Made by a program: the position numbers and the translations under genes
Shown here: positions 1-6,345 of the stretch, piece by piece
Numbering within the stretch: the first letter of the stretch is position 1
Layout of the letters: each line of letters begins with the position of its first letter
The notes under the pieces: generated by a model
What the model saw: the letters and a program-made list of their open reading frames with translations, nothing else
Databases searched by the model: none
Told to the model about the DNA's origin: nothing
Source: Moraxellaceae bacterium
GTDB taxonomy: Bacteria; Pseudomonadota; Gammaproteobacteria; Pseudomonadales; UBA3067
DNA: 9,453 bases
Direction: 5' to 3'
Assembly: GCA_002401525.1 (NCBI GenBank)
Contig: NVTH01000131.1
Span: forward strand, 1 to 9,453

Positions 1-38
1 CCATCCGCGTCGCCATTAAATATATCGATGTATTTCAT
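1..38 (-). CDS. 5' fragment of a probable DHH-family phosphoesterase (partial, runs off left edge)
   Basis: Read on the minus strand, an ATG at 36-38 opens a frame with no stop up to the window edge, giving MKYIDIFNGDADG. An AGAAGA Shine-Dalgarno-like stretch (48-53) lies 9 bases upstream of it. The pattern of a hydrophobic strand followed by FNGDADG resembles the metal-binding N-terminal motif (DxDG) of DHH-superfamily phosphoesterases, many of which begin this way in gammaproteobacteria. This identification rests on only 13 residues, so it is a family-level guess. The gene would be divergent from nothing in the window: it points left, in the same direction as the phosphopantetheinyl transferase and galE, and is separated from the former by 103 bases. 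Confidence 0.5.
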   Translation of the reverse strand, partial: MKYIDIFNGDAD

Positions 39-67
39 TGGTTTAGATCTTCTAGTGAAGGTTGAAT

Positions 68-88
68 CAGTTGTAGTTGAAACAACTG
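68..88. repeat. 7-bp inverted repeat in the gap left of the phosphopantetheinyl transferase
   Basis: CAGTTGT (68-74) and ACAACTG (82-88) are perfect inverted arms around a 7-base loop. An alternative, shorter stem AGTTG/CAACT with an AAA loop uses the inner part, so two mutually exclusive hairpins are possible. No T-run follows on either strand, so it is not a clear intrinsic terminator. It sits downstream of the phosphopantetheinyl transferase stop and upstream of the left-edge gene, where it could be a protein site, a weak stem or chance. Confidence 0.35.
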
Positions 89-141
89 TAGTAATGAAAG
101 GCCATTAAAATTTAGCAGGATGTAATAGGGCCCAGTTAAAA

Positions 142-786
142 TTAAACGGGAAGAGTGAGCGCGGTGTGAACGTGATCATCGGTTATTAAATAATTCCCTC
201 TAAGGCCCTGGAATTGTGGGTGCTGGTCTGGCGGGGGCACTAATAAACTGACTTTAAATTGGCCTTCAGCAGGAAAGCTAATTTCTGCTTCCAGAAAGTC
301 AAGGTATTGAAGTGTTAGAGGGAAATAGCATTTAAAAACCGATTCTTTAGCGCTAAATATTAACTTCGACCAAAGGTCTTCTGGTAACCCGCTTTGTTCC
401 ATGTTGTTTAATTCGTTGTTTGTAATTATTAGATGATAGATGTTTTTTTTTAATGGTGTATTAGGCTCCGAATCAATGCCAATGGCATGAAATTGATGTG
501 ATTCGGCGAGCGCTACCGCACAATAATTTTTACAGTGAGTGATGCTGCCCACGATGCCGTTAGGCCAAAGCGGTTGACGGTTGTCGCCTTTTAGAATAGG
601 CGTGTCGTATATGCTCCGTTGTGCTAAAGCCTGCCGCGCGCAATAGCGAGCAGTAATAAACTCATCCCTTCTTTTGGGCACTGCTTTACTGATCAGTGCT
701 AGCTCTTCGGCATAGCAAGGTCGGTCGCTGTGAAGGTCTTGGGTGGCGACCACCGTGACCGAGTCAGGAAGAATGTTTTTGATCAC
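142..786 (-). CDS. 4'-phosphopantetheinyl transferase, EntD/Sfp superfamily
   Basis: This enzyme moves the 4'-phosphopantetheine arm of coenzyme A onto a serine of acyl-, peptidyl- or aryl-carrier proteins, acting in the cytoplasm. The 214-residue protein has the usual size and motifs. An R-x-x-F-x-x-x-R-x-x-A-R stretch is at residues 40-51, and the GSITHC substrate-binding motif is at 80-85. GID-S-E at 103-107 supplies Mg ligands D105 and E107. FSAKESVFK at 144-152 carries E148 and the K147/K152 CoA-contact lysines. The start is GTG at 784-786; it is the only usable start after an in-frame stop (799-801) and has no clear Shine-Dalgarno. It lies 54 bases after galE on the same strand and may be co-transcribed. 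No polyketide, non-ribosomal peptide or siderophore genes are visible, so its carrier-protein partner is unknown. EntD-like versus Sfp-like subtype is not resolved. Confidence 0.93.
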   Translation of the reverse strand: MIKNILPDSVTVVATQDLHSDRPCYAEELALISKAVPKRRDEFITARYCARQALAQRSIYDTPILKGDNRQPLWPNGIVGSITHCKNYCAVALAESHQFHAIGIDSEPNTPLKKNIYHLIITNNELNNMEQSGLPEDLWSKLIFSAKESVFKCYFPLTLQYLDFLEAEISFPAEGQFKVSLLVPPPDQHPQFQGLRGNYLITDDHVHTALTLPV

Positions 787-803
787 GGCTTGATTTAGTC
801 ATG

Positions 804-831
804 GTTTTAATTAGTGACAGTTTTAATTAGT
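804..831. repeat. two direct copies of GTTTTAATTAGT
   Basis: A 12-base sequence occurs at 804-815 and again at 820-831, a 16-base period. It fills the short gap between galE and the phosphopantetheinyl transferase. The copies are AT-rich and sit where the ribosome-binding site of the downstream gene would be expected, yet neither contains a purine-rich Shine-Dalgarno on the minus strand. It is probably a local duplication. Confidence 0.5.
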
Positions 832-840
832 TATAGAGGT

Positions 841-1833
841 CTATTGATTTTTATTGGCTAATTTATGTTCCCATTTTAACGAGGACTCGACAATTTTTTC
901 AAGGTCATCTAGCTTGGGTTTCCAGCCTAATTCTTTTTGGATGGCTGAACAGTCGGCAATTAAAATGGGGGGGTCGCCGGCGCGTCGTGGTTTCTCTTCA
1001 ATGTTCAGTGGAGCGCCGTGTACTTTTTGAACGGTATCCAATACTTCTTTAACACTGTAGCCGTGGCCATAGCCACAGTTGAAAGTTTTAGACTCGCCGC
1101 CGTTGCGTAGATATTTCAAAGCGGTGATGTGCGCGTCGGCGAGATCCTCGACATGAATATAATCCCTGACCCCAGTGCCGTCGGGGGTGTCGTAATCGGT
1201 TCCAAAAATAGACAAGGAGTCTCTTTTTCCGAGAGCCGCTTCACAAGCGACTTTAATTAATAAAGTGGCATTGGGGGTATTTTGACCGATGCGGGTTTGA
1301 GGGTCGCAGCCAGACACATTGAAATACCTCAAAGTGATGTGGGTGAGGTCGGTGGCCAATGAGAGGTCTTTTAGCATCCATTCGGTCATTAATTTTGACG
1401 TACCGTAAGGATTAATCGGGCGTGTGGGGGTGTCTTCAGTGGCAACCCCTTCTTCTAACATGCCATACACCGCAGCGGTGGACGAAAATATAAAATGTTT
1501 AATGCCGTTGTTTTGGCAACATTCGAGCAAGTTGCGAGTGGCGCTGGTGTTGTTGGCGTAATATTTCAGCGGGTTTTCCACTGATTCGGGCACCACCGTG
1601 TGCGCAGCAAAATGCATCACGGTGTCTATATTGTATTGTTTGATGATTTGGTCAACCAACTCCTTATCCGATGTATCGCCAATGATTAGTTTTCCGTAGA
1701 GTACCGCTTCTTTTTGGCCTGAGTATAAATTGTCCAGTACGACCACATTTTCGCCTTGTTCGCCCAGTTGTCGTACTACGTGGCTGCCAATGTACCCTGC
1801 GCCGCCGGTGACGAGAATTGATTTGCTACTCAT
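841..1833 (-). CDS. galE: UDP-glucose (UDP-hexose) 4-epimerase
   Basis: Interconverts UDP-glucose and UDP-galactose using bound NAD in the cytoplasm. It feeds galactose use and sugars for lipopolysaccharide or exopolysaccharide. The protein is 330 residues from the chosen start, close to the 330-340 typical of the family. The Rossmann motif GGAGYIGSH is at 10-18, the catalytic serine lies in SSTAAVYG (117-124), and the catalytic Y143-x-x-x-K147 is in NPYGTSK. VRDYIHVEDLADAH is at 222-235 and RRAGDPP at 283-289, as in extended short-chain dehydrogenases of the GalE type. The frame opens 11 codons earlier (1866), but the ATG at 1831-1833 puts the Rossmann strand at the usual N-terminal position and has GAGTGA upstream. 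The residue matching Tyr299 of E. coli GalE appears to be Leu291, so acceptance of N-acetylated sugars cannot be excluded. It is divergent from gspE. Confidence 0.95.
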   Translation of the reverse strand: MSSKSILVTGGAGYIGSHVVRQLGEQGENVVVLDNLYSGQKEAVLYGKLIIGDTSDKELVDQIIKQYNIDTVMHFAAHTVVPESVENPLKYYANNTSATRNLLECCQNNGIKHFIFSSTAAVYGMLEEGVATEDTPTRPINPYGTSKLMTEWMLKDLSLATDLTHITLRYFNVSGCDPQTRIGQNTPNATLLIKVACEAALGKRDSLSIFGTDYDTPDGTGVRDYIHVEDLADAHITALKYLRNGGESKTFNCGYGHGYSVKEVLDTVQKVHGAPLNIEEKPRRAGDPPILIADCSAIQKELGWKPKLDDLEKIVESSLKWEHKLANKNQ

Positions 1834-1856
1834 GATGTATTCACTCAGATTATATT

Positions 1857-1872
1857 GGCTAATCATTTAGCC
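1857..1872. repeat. 6-bp inverted repeat just upstream of galE
   Basis: GGCTAA (1857-1862) and TTAGCC (1867-1872) are perfect inverted arms around a 4-base TCAT loop. It lies 24-39 bases upstream of the galE ATG and next to the minus-strand TATAAT at 1849-1854. It could therefore be an operator or an mRNA 5' stem. It also contains the alternative upstream galE ATG at 1864-1866 in its loop, which makes that start less likely. Confidence 0.4.
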
Positions 1873-1952
1873 GAAGTTTATTTGGCTGCATTTGGGTGCT
1901 TTGAATTGAGCTTAGGCCGCACTAGGCGAAAAAATAAGCGCAGGAGGTTCAA

Positions 1953-1966
1953 AATAGCGAGCTATT
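1953..1966. repeat. AATAGC-GA-GCTATT palindrome in the intergenic region
   Basis: Perfect 6-base arms separated by two bases, a typical size for a dimeric-regulator half-site pair. It lies about 120 bases upstream of galE and 275 bases upstream of gspE. No known operator consensus is matched with confidence, and chance is possible. Confidence 0.3.
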
Positions 1967-2078
1967 CTAGCGTAAAACCCCGGTGCAAATCTTCGGTTAG
2001 AGGGTCTTTATTAAAAAATTTTGGGATTGCAATCGTGTCGCGATCGCGTCCTAATTATATTTTAGTAGATCTGGCCCG

Positions 2079-2105
2079 TTGGGCTTGAATTGTATTCACT
2101 ATAGT
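2079..2105 (+). promoter_or_regulatory. weak candidate promoter for the gsp operon
   Basis: TATAGT at 2100-2105 matches the sigma-70 -10 consensus at five of six positions. The nearest -35-like hexamer, TTGGGC at 2079-2084, gives a spacer of only 15 bases and matches poorly, so this is weak. If real, the transcript would start near 2112 and carry an untranslated leader of about 110-130 bases before gspE. Confidence 0.2.
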
Positions 2106-2220
2106 CGTTTAGTAGACTGCTCCGTCTATGCTCATTGAGAGTTGCGCATTGGGTTTTGGTTTAGCGTAACCTAGCACTGGTTGAATCCATAAAGTCCGTT
2201 TCTTTGATAGGATGTTTAAT

Positions 2221-2244
2221 ATGACGAGCGTGAAAAAGGGATGA
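2221..2244 (+). CDS. possible 7-codon leader peptide overlapping the gspE start
   Basis: ATG at 2221 opens MTSVKKG and stops at TGA 2242-2244, which shares the four bases ATGA with the gspE start at 2241. An AGGA (2209-2212) lies 8 bases before this ATG, better placed than anything before the gspE ATG, whose AAGGG directly abuts the start codon. The arrangement would fit translational coupling of gspE to a short leader. It is too short to be supported by coding statistics and may be chance. Confidence 0.25.
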   Translation: MTSVKKG

Positions 2245-3911
2245 ACGAAGTTAATTCTACCAAACCTGAGATGGGTGATAGTGCATCGAGCAGCATCTCA
2301 AGCAGCACCTCAACCGGCATCTCAACTACAGCTACAGTAGGCGATTTGAATGGTGCGCCCAATAGTTTCAATAGCGATCCCAATTTAAATCAAAAAACGG
2401 CATTGCGTCGCATTCCCTTTATGTTTGCCAAACGTCATGGTGTGTTAGTCAGTGCTGTTGAACATGGCGCTGCTGACCACAGTACTCTTGAACCTGGTGC
2501 GCATGAACCCCGTGCGCTGATTTCTCATTTGCCTGAGGTGGAACTGCAAACAATCGCCGAAGTGCGTCGGTTTATAGGGGCGCCAGTGCGGCTGGAAAAG
2601 ATTAGTCAGCAAAAATTTGATGAACGTTTGGCATCGGACTATCAAAATGATTCCAGTGAGGCCATGCAGATGGTGGAAGGCATGGGGGATGAGCTGGATC
2701 TCGCCAGTCTTGCTGACTCAGTGCCGGAAACAGAAGATCTAATGGAGCAAGAAGACGACGCGCCGATTATTCGTCTTATTAATGCGCTTTTGACCGAAGC
2801 AGTCAGGGAAAATGCATCGGATATCCACATCGAAACTTTCGAGCGTAGCCTCAAAGTGAGAATGCGAGTGGACGGCGTGCTGCGGGACGTAGTGCAGCCC
2901 CGTCGCGAACTAGCGCCTTTATTAGTGTCACGGATCAAAGTAATGGCCAAGTTGGATATTGCTGAGAAACGAGTTCCCCAAGACGGTCGGATTTCGTTGC
3001 GGGTGGCCGGTCGCGAGGTGGATGTGCGAGTTTCTACCATGCCCGCGAACAATGGCGAGCGAGTCGTGTTGCGGTTGTTAGACAAGCAAGCCGGTCGATT
3101 GAATTTGCGGAATTTGGGAATGGCGGAGCGCGATTTTCAGTGCATGGACGACATTATCCATAAGCCCCACGGCATTATTTTGGTCACCGGACCGACTGGC
3201 TCGGGCAAGACCACCACCTTATATTCCGCCATTACCCAGCTTAATGACCACAGCCGTAATATCCTCACCGTGGAAGATCCGATTGAGTATCAGCTTGAGG
3301 GGATTGGACAGACTCAGGTCAATACTAAAGTAGAAATGACCTTCGCTCGTGGTCTGCGGGCCATTTTACGACAGGATCCGGACATCGTCATGGTGGGGGA
3401 AATCCGCGACCTTGAAACGGCGGAGATTGCGGTGCAAGCCAGTTTAACCGGGCATTTGGTGCTTTCGACTTTGCACACCAATACGGCAGTAGGTTCCGTG
3501 ACCCGTTTACATGACATGGGCATTGAGCCTTTTTTATTGTCTTCTAGTCTTCTGGGGGTGTTGGCACAACGGCTAGTACGCGTTCTTTGTGATGACTGCA
3601 AAGAGCCCTATACCGCGGATGCCAGTATTTGTGACTTGTTTGGTTTTGATCATCAAGATCCGCCCACGCTTTATCATGCTCGAGGTTGCGACGTGTGTAA
3701 TCGACTGGGGTATCGCGGTCGGACGGGGATCTACGAACTAGTGGTGGTGGATGATCAAATGCGCACCAATATCCATAACGGCGTCAGCGAGCAAGAATTA
3801 GAGCGTTACGCCCGTGAGCGAGGTCCTGGCATTCGGACCGATGGCGTGCGTAAAATATTGGCCGGGATCACGACCATGGAAGAAGTATTGCGCGTCACCA
3901 GAGAGGAGTAA
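2241..3911 (+). CDS. gspE: type II secretion system assembly ATPase GspE
   Basis: Cytoplasmic hexameric ATPase that powers pseudopilus extension, docking on GspL and GspF. The 556-residue protein has the N1 domain ([12 protein letters not shown], 58-69), then the DLASLAD...TEDL and [13 protein letters not shown] segments (153-184). Walker A GPTGSGKT is at 317-324, the Asp box TVEDPIEY at 343-350, and Walker [11 protein letters not shown] at 381-390. The His box STLHTN is at 409-414, and four zinc cysteines C450, C453, C483 and C486 form the usual CxxC pair. It is about 50 residues longer than most GspE proteins because of a Ser/Thr-rich N-terminal extension (roughly 12-54) before the family's usual start. 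A TTG at 2403 would give [15 protein letters not shown], very like canonical GspE starts, but it lacks a good ribosome-binding site. It is the first gene of the rightward operon and ends 3 bases before the gspF start. Confidence 0.98.
   Translation: MNEVNSTKPEMGDSASSSISSSTSTGISTTATVGDLNGAPNSFNSDPNLNQKTALRRIPFMFAKRHGVLVSAVEHGAADHSTLEPGAHEPRALISHLPEVELQTIAEVRRFIGAPVRLEKISQQKFDERLASDYQNDSSEAMQMVEGMGDELDLASLADSVPETEDLMEQEDDAPIIRLINALLTEAVRENASDIHIETFERSLKVRMRVDGVLRDVVQPRRELAPLLVSRIKVMAKLDIAEKRVPQDGRISLRVAGREVDVRVSTMPANNGERVVLRLLDKQAGRLNLRNLGMAERDFQCMDDIIHKPHGIILVTGPTGSGKTTTLYSAITQLNDHSRNILTVEDPIEYQLEGIGQTQVNTKVEMTFARGLRAILRQDPDIVMVGEIRDLETAEIAVQASLTGHLVLSTLHTNTAVGSVTRLHDMGIEPFLLSSSLLGVLAQRLVRVLCDDCKEPYTADASICDLFGFDHQDPPTLYHARGCDVCNRLGYRGRTGIYELVVVDDQMRTNIHNGVSEQELERYARERGPGIRTDGVRKILAGITTMEEVLRVTREE
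2292..2327 (+). repeat. three in-frame 12-nt tandem units in the 5' end of gspE
   Basis: Units at 2292-2303, 2304-2315 and 2316-2327 share the pattern (A/G)GC-A(T/C)C-TCA-A(G/C/C)(C/T). They encode SISS, STST and GIST at residues 18-29. The repeat lies in the Ser/Thr-rich N-terminal extension that most GspE proteins lack. The divergence between units indicates an old, non-identical expansion. Confidence 0.6.
3903..3908 (+). promoter_or_regulatory. ribosome-binding site deciding the TTG start of gspF
   Basis: GAGGAG at 3903-3908 is a near-perfect Shine-Dalgarno 6 bases before TTG at 3915. It lies inside the last codons of gspE. The TTG yields the canonical GspF N-terminus (MPAFEYTAL). Confidence 0.8.
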
Positions 3912-3914
3912 TTT

Positions 3915-5132
3915 TTGCCTGCATTTGAATACACGGCCCTGAATGAACAAGGGCGGGAAAAGAAAGGCGTTCTCGAAGGCGACAGCGCCCGGCAGATTCG
4001 TCAGCAACTGCGAGATAAAAAGTGGTTGCCCATCGCCGTAGAGGAAACCAAGCTCAAACAACAGCGGCGTGTGTTCGGGAATATGTTTTCCTCCGCAGGC
4101 ATTAGTGCAGCTGATCTAGCGTTAATTACGCGTCAGTTAGCGACGCTAATTCAAGCCGGTCTCGCGGTGGAAGAGTGCCTCGGGGCGGTTTCGAAGCAAA
4201 CCAATAAACCGAAAATTAAAAGCATGATGTTGGCGGTGCGCTCTAAAGTGGTTGAAGGGCATAGTTTTGCCAAAGCGTTGGAAGAGTATCCTCGGGCGTT
4301 CCCCGATTTATACCGAGCAACGGTGGCGTCGGGAGAGCATTCAGGGCATTTGGGGTTGGTGTTGGATCAATTGGCCGACTTTACCGAACGTCGCCATGAG
4401 GTGCAGCAAAAAGTACAAATGGCCTTGCTGTACCCGTTTATCCTGTTGTTTATGTCGATTTTGATGATCGTGGCGATGCTCACTTGGATCGTGCCGAAAA
4501 TGACTTCGGTGTTTGAACGATCGGGACAAGATTTGCCTGCTTTGACTAAGCTTTTAATTTCCAGCAGTGATTTCTTAATCGACTATAAATACTTATTGCT
4601 AGGGGGGATTCTAGCGATCTTCGTCTCGTTTACGATGGCCATGCGCCGCGAACCGTTTCGCTATCGATTTCATTCCTTGTTGCTGCGTTTGCCCCTGGTG
4701 TCGAGTTTTATTCGAGGCAGTGATAATGCGCGATTTTCCAGCACATTAAGCATCCTCACCAGCTCTGGGGTGCCCTTGGTAGAAGCGGTGAATGTAGCAG
4801 GGGAAGTGACTTCAATCTTGCCTATTCGAGCGGCAATCTCGGCTGCAGCAGTGAAGATAAGTGAGGGCTCCAGTCTGCACCGTTCATTGGAACCGTGTGG
4901 GTATTTCCCACCGATGATGATTCAAATGATTGCCAGCGGTGAGAACAGCGGCGAACTGGATGCCATGCTAGACCGCTCCGCTCGCAACCAAGAGCGAGAA
5001 TTGGAAAGTTTAATCAGCACAGTAATCGGCCTTTTTGAGCCGATGATCTTATTATTCATGGGGGGAATGGTATTATTAATGGTGCTGGCCATTATGCTGC
5101 CCATTGTTAGCCTTAACCAGGTGGCGATGTGA
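3915..5132 (+). CDS. gspF: type II secretion inner-membrane platform protein GspF
   Basis: Polytopic inner-membrane protein of the secretion platform, thought to couple the GspE motor to pseudopilin assembly. The 405 residues match the family length. MPAFEYTALNEQGREKKG opens the protein. Two homologous GspF/PilC cytoplasmic domains follow, about 65-170 and 270-370, each carrying the signature ASGE-x-SG-x-L (ASGEHSGHL 138-146, ASGENSGEL 340-348). Hydrophobic membrane segments are at about 170-195, 225-243 and 371-400. The start is TTG, fixed by a strong Shine-Dalgarno and by the conserved N-terminus. It is tightly linked to gspE (3-base gap); gspG follows after 50 bases. Confidence 0.97.
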   Translation: MPAFEYTALNEQGREKKGVLEGDSARQIRQQLRDKKWLPIAVEETKLKQQRRVFGNMFSSAGISAADLALITRQLATLIQAGLAVEECLGAVSKQTNKPKIKSMMLAVRSKVVEGHSFAKALEEYPRAFPDLYRATVASGEHSGHLGLVLDQLADFTERRHEVQQKVQMALLYPFILLFMSILMIVAMLTWIVPKMTSVFERSGQDLPALTKLLISSSDFLIDYKYLLLGGILAIFVSFTMAMRREPFRYRFHSLLLRLPLVSSFIRGSDNARFSSTLSILTSSGVPLVEAVNVAGEVTSILPIRAAISAAAVKISEGSSLHRSLEPCGYFPPMMIQMIASGENSGELDAMLDRSARNQERELESLISTVIGLFEPMILLFMGGMVLLMVLAIMLPIVSLNQVAM

Positions 5133-5143
5133 TGGGTATACCA

Positions 5144-5163
5144 CAACACACAACACACAACAA
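5144..5163 (+). repeat. CAACACA heptamer repeat before gspG
   Basis: Two exact 7-base units CAACACA (5144-5150, 5151-5157) and a third partial copy CAACAA sit in the gspF-gspG gap. The tract is unstructured and rich in C and A. The gspG ribosome-binding site (GGA at 5172-5174, 8 bases from the ATG) is just downstream. Confidence 0.6.
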
Positions 5164-5182
5164 CGAGTGACGGAACAGTTCG

Positions 5183-5611
5183 ATGACAGTGATATATCGC
5201 AGCAAAGAAAAAGGCTTCACATTAATTGAGATGATGGTGGTAATGGCCATCATTGGGGTTTTGGCGGCGATGATTGTTCCCAATATTGTGGGACGAGATG
5301 ATTCGGCTCGAGTAGTCGCGGCAAAAAATGATATCCGCACCATCTCCCAAGCCTTGGTAATGTTTAAGTTGGATAATCATCGTTACCCCACCTCTGATCA
5401 GGGCATCGAAGCCTTGGTAAGTGCGCCTTCCGATGCAAAAAATTGGCCTGTTGATGGCTATCTTCCAAAGCCTCCCCTGGACCCATGGGGTAATGCTTAT
5501 GTTTATATTCGGCCTGGAAGTCAGGGCGCTTATGACATTATTTCATTGGGCGCTGATGGCGCGGAAGGAGGTTCTGAGTTTGACTCAGATATCTCAGACG
5601 ATGATATCTAA
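5183..5611 (+). CDS. gspG: type II secretion major pseudopilin GspG
   Basis: Main subunit of the periplasmic pseudopilus, made as a prepilin and cleaved and N-methylated by GspO/PilD. The 142-residue precursor has a short basic leader ending KEKG, with cleavage expected between G11 and F12. FTLIEMMVV follows, with the conserved Glu at +5 (E16), and then a hydrophobic helix to about residue 34. The globular part shows the family signatures YPTSDQGIEAL (69-79), LPKPPLDPWGNAYVY (94-108) and SLGADG (121-126). The acidic C-terminal loop that follows is where GspG proteins bind calcium. The C-terminus SDISDDDI is notably acidic. The ATG start has GGA 8 bases upstream. It is flanked by gaps larger than elsewhere in the operon (50 and 112 bases), consistent with separate tuning of this high-copy subunit. 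Confidence 0.97.
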   Translation: MTVIYRSKEKGFTLIEMMVVMAIIGVLAAMIVPNIVGRDDSARVVAAKNDIRTISQALVMFKLDNHRYPTSDQGIEALVSAPSDAKNWPVDGYLPKPPLDPWGNAYVYIRPGSQGAYDIISLGADGAEGGSEFDSDISDDDI

Positions 5612-5628
5612 AATAAAGATTTCGTCCT

Positions 5629-5701
5629 AGAACTGCATTGTCTTGAGTGCATTGCCTTATTAACTGCACAGTCTTAACTGCACAGTCTTAACTGCACTGC
5701 T
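5629..5701 (+). repeat. degenerate 14-nt tandem repeat between gspG and gspH
   Basis: TTAACTGCACAGTC occurs exactly at 5660-5673 and 5674-5687, followed by a partial third copy at 5688-5701. Two older, diverged copies lie before them (5629-5642 and 5643-5656), with a 3-base interruption. Each unit boundary can fold CAGT-CTTA-ACTG (a 4-bp stem), so the tract could form small hairpins downstream of gspG. It fills most of the 112-base gap, the longest inside this operon. No T-rich terminator tail was seen. Confidence 0.75.
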
Positions 5702-5723
5702 TTAAACGCTGAGAGCTACTATT

Positions 5724-6335
5724 TTGCGCCGTAGGTTACAAAAGGGCTTTACCTTATTTGAAATCATGGTGGTGATGGTGATTATTTCCATCGTCACCGG
5801 CGTGACGGTGCTGTCGTTTAATACCGATAACTCCCCCAGGGAATTGGACAGAGAAGCGCGACGCTTGTTCCAAGTGCTTCGACTCTTAAGCGATGAAGCG
5901 GTGCTGCAAAATAAAGAGTTCGGGCTGGAAATTTATGAGGACGGCTACAGCTTTTTACAGTTCGAATTCGATAATAATGAATGGCTTGAATTTGATGATT
6001 TGGAGTTATTTCGAGCCTACTTGATTCCTGAATCCATGCGCTTGGTGCTTTATTCTCAAGACATTCCATTCGAACTGGGGCAGCAGAGTGAGAGCGCTTC
6101 CCAAAGTTCACCAGACTTTGACGAGCAAGACGGTCTAAGCGAAAACAATCAAAACCAAAACGATCAATCCCAAACCGAGCAGAATAACAAAAAACCCAGC
6201 GTGTGGTTTTTGTCCAGCGGCGAAGTGACCCCTTTTGAACTTGAGTTTTCGTTGCAGGAAAATAACATCGACCCCTATAAAATTTCGGTCAATGATCTTG
6301 GGCAATTGATATTGGAAGACCCTTATGACGAATAA
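5724..6335 (+). CDS. gspH: type II secretion minor pseudopilin GspH
   Basis: Minor pseudopilin that joins the GspIJK tip complex to the GspG filament. The precursor starts MRRRLQKG with cleavage expected at G8/F9, then FTLFEIMVVMVIISIV with Glu at +5 (E13). The start is TTG at 5724-5726, with GAGAG 8 bases before it; an in-frame stop at 5703 leaves no better upstream choice. The 203 residues are longer than many GspH proteins. The excess is a hydrophilic Ser/Asn/Gln/Asp-rich stretch at about 120-157, between the IPFEL strand and the C-terminal WFLSSGEVTPFELEF block (161-175). That second block is the typical GspH C-terminal signature. The protein is acidic overall. Its 3' end may overlap an upstream alternative start of gspI by 11 bases. 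Confidence 0.93.
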   Translation: MRRRLQKGFTLFEIMVVMVIISIVTGVTVLSFNTDNSPRELDREARRLFQVLRLLSDEAVLQNKEFGLEIYEDGYSFLQFEFDNNEWLEFDDLELFRAYLIPESMRLVLYSQDIPFELGQQSESASQSSPDFDEQDGLSENNQNQNDQSQTEQNNKKPSVWFLSSGEVTPFELEFSLQENNIDPYKISVNDLGQLILEDPYDE

Positions 6336-6345
6336 GGGCAGCACT

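Larger units (their letters stand above)
1834..2240. other. divergent galE-gspE intergenic region
   Basis: About 400 bases with no convincing gene. It must contain the promoters for galE (leftward) and the gsp operon (rightward). Visible elements are inverted repeats at 1857-1872 and 1953-1966, a small TAGAC/GTCTA stem at 2113-2128, and a perfect TATAAT on the minus strand at 1849-1854. That TATAAT would leave galE with a leader of only about ten bases and has no good -35. A TATAGT at 2100-2105 is the best rightward -10 candidate. A frame open from 1855 to 2088 overlaps the galE start and looks non-coding (Arg/Lys/Ser-rich, no domain). No T-tailed terminator hairpin was seen. Confidence 0.6.

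Noticed and set aside
1849..1854. Perfect minus-strand TATAAT as the galE promoter
   Set aside because: It would place the transcription start about ten bases before the galE ATG and has no recognisable -35, so I mention it but do not call it.
1855..2088. 77-codon plus-strand frame rich in Arg, Lys and Ser, between galE and gspE
   Set aside because: It overlaps the galE start, has no ribosome-binding site, shows no domain and has composition typical of translated non-coding DNA.
2445..3601. Minus-strand open frames across gspE
   Set aside because: They are antisense shadows of gspE, which is unambiguous from its Walker, Asp-box, His-box and zinc motifs.
5629..5701. CRISPR-like array between gspG and gspH
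   Set aside because: Units are 14 bases in direct tandem with no spacers; it is a simple tandem repeat.
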